In this document: positions 43,148 through 52,335 of the stretch, one piece after another
Layout of the letters: every line of letters starts with the position of its first letter
Numbering within the stretch: the stretch's first letter is position 1
From: Alkaliphilus sp. B6464
GTDB taxonomy: Bacteria; Bacillota; Clostridia; Peptostreptococcales; Natronincolaceae
DNA: 64,000 nucleotides
Reading direction: 5' to 3'
Assembly (NCBI RefSeq): GCF_018141165.1
Contig: NZ_CP058557.1
Span: 1,426,001 to 1,490,000 of the forward strand
The notes under the pieces: generated by a model
Told to the model about the DNA's origin: nothing
The model's database searches: none
Seen by the model: only the letters and a program-made list of their open reading frames with translations
Program-made: the position numbers and the translations under genes

Positions 43148-43214
43148 TTATTAAGTATCCGTTTAAATCTATAATATTATTGAGATTAAGGTTAATTCCT
43201 TTAAATAGAATAGC

Positions 43215-43255
43215 AAAAAAGAAGTGAAAATCCGGCATTTTCACTTCTTTTTTTT
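43215..43255 (+). terminator. Intrinsic terminator after the metalloprotease gene
   Basis: GAAGTGAAAAT-CCGGC-ATTTTCACTTC has an 11-bp stem and an 8-base T-run. Confidence 0.9.
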
Positions 43256-43323
43256 ATTTAACAACATATATATGTAAAAGAGAAATTTTATTGGACTAAC
43301 TAAAATAGTAATAAACTTTTTAA

Positions 43324-43353
43324 CATATTTTGTACACAACAAAATATAGTATA
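43324..43353 (+). promoter_or_regulatory. Candidate sporulation promoter with internal inverted repeat
   Basis: CATATT (43324-43329), 14-15 nt, then ATATAGTATA (43344-43353) resembles sigma-E/K promoters. TATTTTGT-ACACA-ACAAAATA (43326-43346) is an inverted repeat in the same stretch. It precedes a spore-protein-like gene by about 40 bp. Confidence 0.35.
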
Positions 43354-43390
43354 GTAAGGATTTTAAAAGATTTCGGGAGGAGGCAAACAT

Positions 43391-44965
43391 ATGTCTGTTG
43401 AACTAATAAGAGATTTATTTAAACTGGATCAAGTAGTAGGTGAAAATATTGCTCAGACGATTGTAGAAGGAGATATTCTAGTACCTGATACAAAGCCTGA
43501 TATTACAAGAGTTTTATCTGCCGATGGTAAAGTGCAATTAACTAAGCAAGAGGTAATGGATAACAGAATTGCTGTAGAAGGGACTACATATTTTAAGATT
43601 TTATATGTTTCTGAAAAAGGAGAACAACCTCTTTACAGCATAGATAGTAGCACAGAATTTAAGCAAAGCCTTGAAATGGAAGGTATTAATTCTAAAATGA
43701 AGGGTGAAGTAGTAGCAGAAGTTGAACATATTGACTTTCATATAAACAACGATAGGAAAATTGGGGTAAAGGCTGTAATTAACTTAATCGGTAAAGGTAT
43801 TGAAGAAAAGACTATGGAAATTACTAAGGATCTTGCAGGCCTAGAGGATATTCAGGTGTTAAAGGAAACATTCCAATACACTGATATTGTAGGAGTCAAC
43901 AAATCAGAAACATTAGTAAAAGATAACTTCGAAATAGATGAAGATGAATATGAGATTAAAGAAATTTTAAAATGGGACGCTACAGTATTAGAGAGGGAAA
44001 CCAAAATTACCGATGGAAAAGTAATTGTAGGTGGTATAGTAAATATCGATTTACTATATGTTGACGAAGATGATGAAAATCCATTAAAGATGATTAAAAG
44101 AGAGATTCCATTTACTCACTTTGTAGAAATTACGGATGCCTTTAGCGATATGAAATATAAATTAAAACTTTCTGTTGACGAACTTTACTATGATATTAAA
44201 GAGAATATTCGCGGTGAGAGAAAGATAGTAGAAATTGAAGGGGTAATAAAAGTAGAGGCTAAGGTTATGGACACTCAAAGTAGGGAGATATTAGTTGATA
44301 CATATTCACCAAGTAAAGCGCTTAAAATCAACAAAAAACAAATTGAATTAAATGAAAATATTGGTATGAATAGAGCACATGTACTTTTGAGAGAAACCTT
44401 AGATATACCTCATGGCCATCCTCCTATTAATGAAGTATTTTCTGTTAATGTTAAACCAATTTTAACAGATTATAGTCTTGTAGTAGATAAAACTATGATA
44501 GAAGGAATATTAGAAGCTACAATTATGTATAAGGCAATAGAAGGAATACAACCTTTATATAGCTTTATCCAGGAAGTTCCATTTAAACATTATGTTGATC
44601 TTGAAGGTCTACAAGAAGATATGGAAGCTGAAGTTGAATTATTTATAGAAGAAACAAACTATAATGTTATAAATGGAGAACAGGTTGAGCTGAAGATAAA
44701 TGTAGGAGCTACCTGTGAAGCATATTGTAAAAAAGTTATAGATGTAATTGCAAATATTGATGAATTAGAAGAAGATGTTAATATAACGTCAAGACCGAGT
44801 TTAACTATATATTTTATGCAACCTGAGGACACTCTGTGGAAGGTTGCTAAAAGATATCATACGACTGTACAAAGGATTATGGAAACAAATCAAATTGAGA
44901 ATCCAGTAGCTGTTAAGGCTGGAGATCATATTATTATTGAAAAAGTTCACAACTTTAAGCTATAG
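43391..44965 (+). CDS. SPOCS (DUF3794) and LysM domain protein, spore-coat associated
   Basis: 524 residues. Three DUF3794/SPOCS-type modules are visible by repeated blocks such as VVGENIAQTIVEGDILVPDTKPDI and GKVQLTKQEV. The C terminus (about 475-522) is a LysM fold (YFMQPEDTLWKVAKRYHTT). In clostridia and bacilli this architecture belongs to spore coat/morphogenetic proteins such as SipL and SpoVID. No signal peptide, as for coat proteins assembled from the mother cell. It is monocistronic. Confidence 0.88.
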   Translation: MSVELIRDLFKLDQVVGENIAQTIVEGDILVPDTKPDITRVLSADGKVQLTKQEVMDNRIAVEGTTYFKILYVSEKGEQPLYSIDSSTEFKQSLEMEGINSKMKGEVVAEVEHIDFHINNDRKIGVKAVINLIGKGIEEKTMEITKDLAGLEDIQVLKETFQYTDIVGVNKSETLVKDNFEIDEDEYEIKEILKWDATVLERETKITDGKVIVGGIVNIDLLYVDEDDENPLKMIKREIPFTHFVEITDAFSDMKYKLKLSVDELYYDIKENIRGERKIVEIEGVIKVEAKVMDTQSREILVDTYSPSKALKINKKQIELNENIGMNRAHVLLRETLDIPHGHPPINEVFSVNVKPILTDYSLVVDKTMIEGILEATIMYKAIEGIQPLYSFIQEVPFKHYVDLEGLQEDMEAEVELFIEETNYNVINGEQVELKINVGATCEAYCKKVIDVIANIDELEEDVNITSRPSLTIYFMQPEDTLWKVAKRYHTTVQRIMETNQIENPVAVKAGDHIIIEKVHNFKL

Positions 44966-44998
44966 TAAAAAGGGCTGTCCTATTGACAGTCCTTTTAT
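44966..44998 (+). terminator. Intrinsic terminator after the SPOCS-LysM gene
   Basis: AAAAGGGCTGTC pairs with GACAGTCCTTTT around CTATT. Confidence 0.8.
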
Positions 44999-45087
44999 AC
45001 TTTTGTTAAGTATTGCAGAAAAAGCCCCTATTAATATATAATAATAGATGATTTACCAGATATAATGTTGGTTGAGGAGAGAAAACA

Positions 45088-45966
45088 ATGAAACAGATAA
45101 ATTTGAGATCTAGGGCAAAGATTAACCTATCATTAGATGTGATAGGTAGAAGACCTGATGGTTACCATGAAGTAGAAATGATTATGCAGCAAATAAATTT
45201 ATATGACAATATATGTATTAGAGAAAGAGATGATAAAGAAATAAAAATCTTCACCAACTGTGAATATATTCCTAAAAATGTTTCGAATATTGCATATAAA
45301 GCAGCGGATAGGCTCCGAAGAGTATTATCTATTTCTAAGGGTGTAGATATCTATATAGATAAGCAAATTCCAGTAGCAGCTGGGCTAGCAGGCGGGAGCT
45401 CTAATGCAGCCGCAGTTTTAAAAGGCCTTAATCATCTATGGGATCTAAGACTTTCCACAAAAGAGCTTATGGATATAGGGGTAACCATTGGAGCAGATGT
45501 TCCATTTTGTATTCTAGGAGGAACTGCCTTAGCAAAAGGTATAGGAGATAAGCTGACTCCTATAGATTCTAATATTAAAAATACTTGGATAGTATTAGCT
45601 AAACCTCCCATTTCTGTATCCACTGGGGAAGTATACGGACAGTTAGATTTGTCTAAAATAACAGATAGACCTAATACAACTCAATTAGTTGATGCTATTA
45701 AAGAGGGTAATATTTATGCCCTATCAGGTAATATGGGTAATATATTAGAAACTGTAACAGAAACAAAATATAATATTATTACTGAGATTAAAAGAAAAAT
45801 GATGGAATATAACGCCTTAGGGGCGATGATGTCTGGAAGTGGTCCTACAGTTTTTGGTATATATAAAAATTATGAAAAAGCAAAATCCGCATATGAACAT
45901 CTATCCTTATTTTATAAACAAACATATATGGTTCAAACCTATAATGGAGGTAAAAAAATTGGATAA
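45088..45966 (+). CDS. ispE: 4-diphosphocytidyl-2-C-methyl-D-erythritol kinase
   Basis: 292 residues of the GHMP kinase family. The ATP loop PVAAGLAGGSSNAAAVLK and the N-terminal AKINLSLDVIGRRPDGYHEV are diagnostic for IspE. It phosphorylates CDP-methylerythritol in the MEP route to isoprenoids. The stop overlaps the start of the GntR gene by 8 bp. Confidence 0.97.
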   Translation: MKQINLRSRAKINLSLDVIGRRPDGYHEVEMIMQQINLYDNICIRERDDKEIKIFTNCEYIPKNVSNIAYKAADRLRRVLSISKGVDIYIDKQIPVAAGLAGGSSNAAAVLKGLNHLWDLRLSTKELMDIGVTIGADVPFCILGGTALAKGIGDKLTPIDSNIKNTWIVLAKPPISVSTGEVYGQLDLSKITDRPNTTQLVDAIKEGNIYALSGNMGNILETVTETKYNIITEIKRKMMEYNALGAMMSGSGPTVFGIYKNYEKAKSAYEHLSLFYKQTYMVQTYNGGKKIG

Positions 45967-46639
45967 TTTAGAAAAGCTACATATAGAAAATTACAAGCCT
46001 TTAAGGGAAATCGTTTTTGAATATTTAAGACAATCAATATTAGATGGTAAGCTAGAACCTGGAAAAAGACTGATGGAAATCCAGATGGCAGAGCAGTTGG
46101 GAGTTAGTAGAACACCTGTAAGGGAAGCTATACGAAAACTAGAACTTGAAGGTCTAGTAGTTATGGTTCCTAGAAGGGGCGCCTATGTTGCAGATGTTTC
46201 AATAAAGGATGTATTAGAGGTATTAGAAGTAAGAATGGTATTGGAAGGATTAGCGGCATCTTTAGCAGCAGAAAGAATGTCTGACGATGAAATTAATGAA
46301 CTTATATCTGTTTGTGATGAATTTAAATCTTATTACGAAGAAGATAATATTGAAGGAATGATCCAGAAAGATGTGGAGTTCCATGATCGTATTTTTAGTT
46401 CCACAGGCAACAATAAGCTGAATCAAATTTCTCAAGGTTTAAGAGAACAAATCTATCGCTTTCGTGTTCGTTATATTTCCCGGTATAATAAGGCTAAAGA
46501 ACTTGTAGACGAGCATCAGGCTTTATTAGATGCAATATGTAATAGAGATCCAGACAAGGCCTATAAATGTGGAATGAAGCATATAGAAAATCTAACTGAC
46601 CATATGATGGAGCAGTTAGAAATCTATAAAGAAGAATAA
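45959..46639 (+). CDS. GntR-family (FadR/FCD subgroup) transcriptional regulator
   Basis: 226 residues from TTG 45959 behind GGAGGTAAAAAAA; a longer in-frame ORF overlaps ispE and is not coding. Winged helix at about 10-75 (LGVSRTPVREAIRKLELEGLV), then an FCD ligand domain with metal-binding His residues. Its position after ispE is common in clostridia; the effector is unknown. Confidence 0.93.
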   Translation: MDNLEKLHIENYKPLREIVFEYLRQSILDGKLEPGKRLMEIQMAEQLGVSRTPVREAIRKLELEGLVVMVPRRGAYVADVSIKDVLEVLEVRMVLEGLAASLAAERMSDDEINELISVCDEFKSYYEEDNIEGMIQKDVEFHDRIFSSTGNNKLNQISQGLREQIYRFRVRYISRYNKAKELVDEHQALLDAICNRDPDKAYKCGMKHIENLTDHMMEQLEIYKEE

Positions 46640-46700
46640 AAATAATAGTTTGAATGTTAGAACTTTTAGGTAAGCATTTGATAGGTTAGGGGGTTAACTA

Positions 46701-47435
46701 ATGAAAGCCATTATATTAGCAGGCGAAGGGGAGCAGGACATTGAATATTTTGGACAAGGAAAAGCATTAATTAATTTTAAAGGGAAGCCTTTAATAGAGT
46801 ATACTATTAATGCCTTAACCCAGTCAGAAATGATAGATTATATATTAGTTGTAGGCAATAAAGAGCTCTTAACTCCATATATAGGTAATAGGGTAGATGA
46901 AATAATTAATCAAGAAAAGAATATGTTAGATAATCTAATAAAAGGCATATCCTATTTTGATAAGAATGAAAAAATTCTAATATCTACCTGTGATATACCA
47001 TTAATTACTTCTCAGGCTGTACAGGACTTTATGATTAAGTCCCTTAATTTAAATGCTGACCTATGTTATCCTATTATTGAAAGATCGATATGTGAAGGTA
47101 ACTATCCGGATGCTAAACGTACATATGCTTCTTTAAAAGAAGGAGACTTTACTGGAGGCAATTTAATAATGGTTAATCCACTTAAAGTTAAATCTGTTGA
47201 GAATCATATTAGACTCCTTATAAAGCATAGAAAAAATCCATTAAAAATGACAAGAGCGTTAGGACCAAAGATTGTTTTACAAATGCTCTTAAAGCGTCTT
47301 ACAATTGAAAAACTTGAAATCTATATAAAAGAAAGATTTAATATAGAGGGCAGAGCACTAATTATCCCCTACCCCGAAGTTGGCAGTGATATAGATCGTA
47401 TAGAAGACATTGAGATATTAGAAAAATATATTTAA
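46701..47435 (+). CDS. MobA-like nucleotidyltransferase family protein
   Basis: 244 residues beginning MKAIILAGEGEQDIEYFGQGKALINFKGKPLIEY, a nucleotide-diphosphate-sugar or cofactor transferase N terminus. The metal-binding stretch is ISTCDIPLIT. The C-terminal third is unlike MobA, so the substrate may be a sugar or another alcohol phosphate. It follows the GntR gene by about 60 bp and ends in a terminator. Confidence 0.75.
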   Translation: MKAIILAGEGEQDIEYFGQGKALINFKGKPLIEYTINALTQSEMIDYILVVGNKELLTPYIGNRVDEIINQEKNMLDNLIKGISYFDKNEKILISTCDIPLITSQAVQDFMIKSLNLNADLCYPIIERSICEGNYPDAKRTYASLKEGDFTGGNLIMVNPLKVKSVENHIRLLIKHRKNPLKMTRALGPKIVLQMLLKRLTIEKLEIYIKERFNIEGRALIIPYPEVGSDIDRIEDIEILEKYI

Positions 47436-47470
47436 AAAACCTAAGGAAAACCTTATTCCTTAGGTTTTTT
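47434..47470 (+). terminator. Intrinsic terminator after the MobA-like gene
   Basis: AAAAAACCTAAGG pairs with CCTTAGGTTTTTT around an 11-nt loop. Confidence 0.9.
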
Positions 47471-47481
47471 ATTGTTATAAA

Positions 47482-47512
47482 TGAATATAAAAATGTAAAA
47501 GTGTAAAGATTA
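47482..47512 (+). promoter_or_regulatory. Candidate forespore sigma (F/G) promoter of the ger region
   Basis: TGAATA (47482-47487), 15 nt, GTAAAGATTA (47503-47512) fits the forespore pattern GNATA-N15-GnnnAnAnTw. It is about 95 bp before the gerAB-like pseudogene and in keeping with the genes downstream. Confidence 0.4.
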
Positions 47513-47605
47513 TTAAATAATATTTCAGATATAGAAAGCAAAACACATGTACTTGATGATATATAAGTTCTCTTAAATAAGTAATAAATGGGGGGAGGTG
47601 TTATA

Positions 47606-48132
47606 GTGAATAAAAGTGAGAAGCTATCAGGTTTTGAGATGGTTACGATATTAACTTTATTAATGGTAGGTACCGGTATTCTATCTCTACCCAGGTTTTT
47701 ACTTGAAGCCTCCGAAGTAGATACTTGGTTAATAATATTATCAGGAGGAATAATTCTAGCTATAGTTGCATTTATATATGGGTATATTATAATCCGATTC
47801 CCTGGTAAGGGATACTTTGAAATACTTTCAATAACTTTAACTAGACCTATCGCATGTATATTATCCATTCCTATTTACCTAATTGTATGGCTAATAGTGT
47901 ATTACTTGATCAAATGACTGGATATAGAGAAAATAACTTTTTCTCGGTATGTCAGCTACCACTTATTTATTTAGCTGCTATGCTTCCGAGCAATATTACT
48001 CATATATATGTGATTTTAGATGGAACTACTAAATATTTAGGTCCTTTATTTGTATTTATAGTGCCAACACTTATTTTAATAGTAATGGGGATGAAAAGCT
48101 TAAAAAATAAAGTAGTAGAATCTGAGTCCTAG
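47606..48132 (+). pseudogene. Germination permease (GerAB-like) with internal deletion and frameshift
   Basis: A GTG start at 47606 behind GGAGGTGTTATA opens a frame whose first 95 residues match the N terminus of the intact GerAB at 49971 (MVGTGILSLPRFL versus MVGAGILTLPRDL). Near 47890 the match jumps to the C-terminal part in another frame: LDQMTGYRENNFFSVCQLPLIY equals the ESLTGSKDHAYLAAPFLPLVY region. About 200 residues are missing, with a frame change at the joint. The remaining halves could not make a full permease. Confidence 0.85.
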
Positions 48133-48159
48133 TTTAGAAAATTAAAAGGAGAATTAACT

Positions 48160-48366
48160 ATGAACATAATTTTATATTATATTAAGGCATTATTTAACGT
48201 TAATATGCTAGTTATATTTATATTAGTAGGACTATTTTTGCTCTTAAGAGATGTTCCACTTTTAAAAAAAAGAAAGCTTAATAAGGAAAGTACAATTGCA
48301 AAGATATTAGCTTATACATATATATTTGGAAGTATTGCTTTATTCATAATTGGAAAGATGATATAG
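48160..48366 (+). CDS. Small membrane protein of a germination operon (CLC_0170-like)
   Basis: 68 residues with two membrane helices (about 14-30 and 48-66) and a basic loop KKRKLNKES. Ribosome site AAAGGAGAATTAACT. Its size and place ahead of gerAA match a small clostridial family often found in ger operons; the role is unknown. Confidence 0.7.
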   Translation: MNIILYYIKALFNVNMLVIFILVGLFLLLRDVPLLKKRKLNKESTIAKILAYTYIFGSIALFIIGKMI

Positions 48367-48383
48367 ACTTAGGAGGAATTTAG

Positions 48384-49964
48384 ATGAGCCTATGGGAAAA
48401 GCTATTTGGTAAAAAAAATGAAAATCAAAATATAAAACTGCAAGAAACTAAGGTAGATAAAAACCTCGACAAAAATCTTGAGTCTATTAAAAATATGCTA
48501 GTAGACTGTGATGATATTGTATATAGAGAGTTTAAAATAGGAACAGATGAAAGCTATAGAGCAACACTGATATATATAGATGGTATGGCAGATAAGGATT
48601 TACTAAATGACTATGTACTTAAAAATTCAATGGTATCTAGCCGAATTACTCCTCCTAATGAGAAATTTATTAAAAAGGAACTAAGTAATATTCTAAAGGA
48701 TAAGACTCTAACCATAACAGAGATGAAGGAAGTAGAGACTATTGAACAGGGTGTTTTAGATATATTAAGTGGAGATACAGTACTTATACTAGATAATTAT
48801 GAAAAACTAATTATTATTGCATCTAAGGGGTGGGATGGCAGGTCTATTTCTCAACCTGAAACAGAATCCGTTATTAGGGGACCTCGGGAGGGTTTTGTAG
48901 AGAGCCTTAGAGTTAATACTGCCTTAGTTAGAAGAAGAATTAGGGATCATAAGTTAAAATTAAAGGGGTACAAAATTGGAAAAAGATCCCAAAGTGATGT
49001 GTGTGTTATGTATATTGAAGATATAGTTAATCAAGATGCATTAAAAGAGCTGAATAAAAGGCTAATGGCAATAGATATAGATGCAATAATTGATAGTGGA
49101 TATATAGAACAGCTTATAGAGGATAACTGGCGATCACCATTTCCACAAATACAAATTACAGAAAGGCCAGATGTTGCATCAGCGGCTCTATACGAGGGTA
49201 AGATTACAATTATAGTGGACAATAGCCCTTTTGTCCTAATAGTGCCATCTACTTTAAATGCTATGATGCAATCTGCTGAAGATTACTATGAGCGCTGGGG
49301 TATTGCTACATTTATTAGAATTTTAAGATATATTGGCGCTGTCATATCTCTATATGCTCCAGCACTATATATTGCAATTACATCCTTCCATCCTCAAATG
49401 CTCCCTTCTAAGCTGTCTATGTCAATAGCAGCTAATAGAGCTGGGGTTCCATTCCCTTCTGTAATAGAGGCTATTATTATGGAAATAACCCTAGAAATAT
49501 TAAGGGAGGCAGGGATACGACTTCCTGGGCCCATAGGAGCGACTATAGGTATTGTAGGTGGTCTTGTAGTTGGGCAGGCAGCAGTAGAAGCGGGAATAGT
49601 AGGACCTATAATGGTAATTATAGTAGCTATAACTGCCATATCATCCTTTGCTATTCCAAGCTATAGCATGGCAATTGGTCTTAGACTATTAAGATTTTTA
49701 CTAATAATTATATCTGCAATTTTAGGTCTATACGGTATTATGCTAGGAACAATAGTAATACTAATACATTTGTGCAGCCTAAAGAGCTTCGGAGTCCCAT
49801 ATTTATCTCCTTATACAGCCTATATTACACAACATACAGATTTAAAGGACACATTTTTTAAGGCTCCATTACCATCTATGCATAATAGAGATACAACAGC
49901 TAATAAAAATCAAAGTAAAAGAATGCAGGATCTTAGAGACGAGGATTTTAATAAAGAGGAGTGA
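48384..49964 (+). CDS. gerAA: Spore germination receptor subunit A (GerAA family)
   Basis: 526 residues. A soluble N-terminal half (YREFKIGTDESYRATLIYIDGMADK) and a membrane half from about 300 with helices around GPIGATIGIVGGLVVGQAAVEAGIV, the strongest GerA signature. It forms the germinant receptor in the inner spore membrane with GerAB and GerAC. The specific germinant is unknown. Confidence 0.95.
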   Translation: MSLWEKLFGKKNENQNIKLQETKVDKNLDKNLESIKNMLVDCDDIVYREFKIGTDESYRATLIYIDGMADKDLLNDYVLKNSMVSSRITPPNEKFIKKELSNILKDKTLTITEMKEVETIEQGVLDILSGDTVLILDNYEKLIIIASKGWDGRSISQPETESVIRGPREGFVESLRVNTALVRRRIRDHKLKLKGYKIGKRSQSDVCVMYIEDIVNQDALKELNKRLMAIDIDAIIDSGYIEQLIEDNWRSPFPQIQITERPDVASAALYEGKITIIVDNSPFVLIVPSTLNAMMQSAEDYYERWGIATFIRILRYIGAVISLYAPALYIAITSFHPQMLPSKLSMSIAANRAGVPFPSVIEAIIMEITLEILREAGIRLPGPIGATIGIVGGLVVGQAAVEAGIVGPIMVIIVAITAISSFAIPSYSMAIGLRLLRFLLIIISAILGLYGIMLGTIVILIHLCSLKSFGVPYLSPYTAYITQHTDLKDTFFKAPLPSMHNRDTTANKNQSKRMQDLRDEDFNKEE

Positions 49965-49970
49965 AGATAG

Positions 49971-51080
49971 ATGCAAGACAATAATGATATCATCCCAATA
50001 GGGCAGATGATATTTATTTTAATGATAGCTATGGTAGGAGCAGGTATACTTACTTTACCTCGAGATCTGGCGGAGATAGTACCTTATGATCATTGGATTG
50101 TTTTATTGGCTGGAGGGTTGGTAGCAATAGTAGGGGCTCTAATACATGGTGCAATTATAAGACTAAAACCTAGAAAGCAATATTTTGAAATCCTTTGCGA
50201 TGCATTAACCAAGCCTATTGCCTATATAGTAGGGCTTACATATGTATTATATTTAGTAGGATTTATTGGATTACTTACAAGGATTTTCGGTGAAGTTATA
50301 AAGGTGTATTTACTTACAAATACACCTTTAGAGGTAATAACCATAAGCATATTGGCTGCGGCTATTTATTCAGCAAGAAAAGGAATAGAAGTATTAGGAA
50401 GAATGATGCAGTTTGGATTTCCATCTGTTGTAACAACTATAGTGTTTATATTTGCTTTATCCTTTACGAGATCAGATTTTGCAAATTTACTTCCGGTATT
50501 TGAAATCACCCCTGCTGAAATTTTAAAGGGTACACCTACTACTATACTTAGTTTTATAGGTATTGAAATGATACTTTTTTTCGGGGTACACTTGGAACAA
50601 CCTAAAAAGGCTACAAAGGCTTATATTGCTGTTGTTGCAATATTGTTGTTTTACATGCTAATTGTAACAGCGACCCTTGCGCAATTTGGGCCTATACAAG
50701 TGAAATCTTTACTTTGGCCAACATTAGACTTGTTTGACACTATAGAATTGCCTGGACTTTTTATAGAAAATATCCAGGTAGTAGTTATGAGCCTATGGGT
50801 GTTAACTATATTTTCTACTACAGCCCCTATGTTTTTAGCAGCGACAGTTATGACCGAGTCATTAACTGGCTCTAAAGATCATGCTTATTTAGCTGCACCA
50901 TTTTTGCCACTTGTATATCTTGTTTCTATAATTCCTGAAAATATATCTAAGACATATGAAATCATGAATATATATACTAGATATGTTGCAAGTGCTATGA
51001 TTTTTGTAGTTCCACTAATTGTTTTAATATCTTTAGTTATACAAAAAAAACTAAGGAGGGAGGAAAAGGTTAATGTATAA
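49971..51080 (+). CDS. gerAB: Spore germination receptor subunit B (GerAB permease family)
   Basis: 369 residues and ten membrane helices of the amino acid-permease fold. MVGAGILTLPRDL at the N terminus and PTLDLFDTIELPGLFIENIQ near the middle are family landmarks. It probably binds the germinant. Its start lies 6 bp after gerAA and its end overlaps gerAC. Confidence 0.95.
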   Translation: MQDNNDIIPIGQMIFILMIAMVGAGILTLPRDLAEIVPYDHWIVLLAGGLVAIVGALIHGAIIRLKPRKQYFEILCDALTKPIAYIVGLTYVLYLVGFIGLLTRIFGEVIKVYLLTNTPLEVITISILAAAIYSARKGIEVLGRMMQFGFPSVVTTIVFIFALSFTRSDFANLLPVFEITPAEILKGTPTTILSFIGIEMILFFGVHLEQPKKATKAYIAVVAILLFYMLIVTATLAQFGPIQVKSLLWPTLDLFDTIELPGLFIENIQVVVMSLWVLTIFSTTAPMFLAATVMTESLTGSKDHAYLAAPFLPLVYLVSIIPENISKTYEIMNIYTRYVASAMIFVVPLIVLISLVIQKKLRREEKVNV

Positions 51081-52245
51081 AAGGAAAGCTATTTTTCTAC
51101 TATTAATTTCATTTTTACTAACTGGATGTTGGGATAAAGTAGAAATAGAAGATAGAGCTCACATTAACGCTGTAGGCATTGACAAATATAGTTCTTCTGC
51201 CGAGGACGATAAGGTAGCAGATATAGATGAACAGACAAAAGAGGCTAAAGAAGCTAAGGATACTGAAAGAAATAAGTATACCTTTACATTTTCATTTCCA
51301 GACGAAACCAAGAAGGAAGGGGCAGATATTACTATTGCAACTGTTGGAGATGCTCTATATAGTGTATCTAGAATAATGGCAGACCGTACTAATAAAGAAA
51401 TATTTTTAGGACATCTAAGGACTGTGATTATAGATGTAGATGTTGCTAAAGACTCAAAATCATTTCGAGAAATATTAGATGGAATAGAAAACAATGAGCT
51501 TTTAAGTAGAAGGGTTGTACTTGCAATGACAGATGATTCAGCAGGGGATATTATTAAGGTTAAGCCAACCATGCAGCCAAGGGTGGGACAATTTATTGCA
51601 GAACTATTTAGAAGAAGAGATAGAACTCCTAGAGCACCTAGCGGATCTGTAGGGGATATACTTAAAGATCTACATGAAACAGGAAACGCACTTATACCTA
51701 GAATAACAGCTGGAAAAACTGATGTAAAGGTGGCTGGTGCTGGCATAATTAGCGACTATCAGTTTAAGGGTTGGTTAGGAGAGATAGAAACTGCACTATT
51801 AATGCTTTTGAAGGGTGAAACTCGTATATTAGGAGGCATGAGAGTCGACTACAAGGGGTATAGTATTCCTATTGATATGAGGCCTAAAAAACCTAAAATG
51901 AGCCTAATCGACGATGAGAGTAATATGAAAATTTTAATAGAAATAGAGGCAGAGGCAGACGTTAAGCAAACATATTTTGAGTCTAAGGAAGATATGTTAA
52001 AAGCTGAAGTTATTAAAGAAGTAGAAGAACTGGCTAATAGAGAAATAAAGAAAAGAACAGAAGAAACAATACATAAAATTCAAAAAGAGTTTGGAGTAGA
52101 CGTAATAGGGGTGGATAGATTTTTAAGACAACGCCACTATAGTTTGTGGAAAAGTTTAGAAAAGGATTGGAGAGATATTTTTCCGAATATAGATATTGAA
52201 GTAAAGATGGATGTTAAAATACGAAGGATAGGTTTGATTAGGTAG
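51073..52245 (+). CDS. gerAC: Spore germination receptor subunit C, lipoprotein (GerAC family)
   Basis: 390 residues with a lipoprotein signal ending LLTGC (Cys19) and the typical CWDKVEIEDRAHINAVGID start. The three-domain GerAC body includes GQFIAELFRRRDRTPRAP. There is a low-complexity acidic insert near residues 40-65. Completes the receptor on the outer face of the inner spore membrane. Confidence 0.95.
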   Translation: MYKRKAIFLLLISFLLTGCWDKVEIEDRAHINAVGIDKYSSSAEDDKVADIDEQTKEAKEAKDTERNKYTFTFSFPDETKKEGADITIATVGDALYSVSRIMADRTNKEIFLGHLRTVIIDVDVAKDSKSFREILDGIENNELLSRRVVLAMTDDSAGDIIKVKPTMQPRVGQFIAELFRRRDRTPRAPSGSVGDILKDLHETGNALIPRITAGKTDVKVAGAGIISDYQFKGWLGEIETALLMLLKGETRILGGMRVDYKGYSIPIDMRPKKPKMSLIDDESNMKILIEIEAEADVKQTYFESKEDMLKAEVIKEVEELANREIKKRTEETIHKIQKEFGVDVIGVDRFLRQRHYSLWKSLEKDWRDIFPNIDIEVKMDVKIRRIGLIR

Positions 52246-52266
52246 TAGGTTATATAAAATATACTT

Positions 52267-52296
52267 GTATAAAATTTCCCCTAATTGTACATAATG
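52267..52296 (+). promoter_or_regulatory. Candidate sigma-F promoter of spoIIR
   Basis: GTATA (52267-52271), 15 nt, GTACATAATG (52287-52296) matches the sigma-F pattern GYWTA-N15-GgnnAnAnTw. spoIIR is a known sigma-F gene, so position and match agree. Confidence 0.65.
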
Positions 52297-52335
52297 AGAG
52301 TATAACAATCAAATGGATGAAAAGGGGAAATGAAG

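Noticed and set aside
45839-45958. N-terminal extension of the GntR regulator inside ispE
   Set aside because: It overlaps conserved ispE coding sequence; a TTG with a strong ribosome site at 45959 starts the winged-helix domain normally.
51159-51746. 195-residue minus-strand ORF inside gerAC
   Set aside because: Antisense shadow of the germination lipoprotein; no ribosome site or family features.
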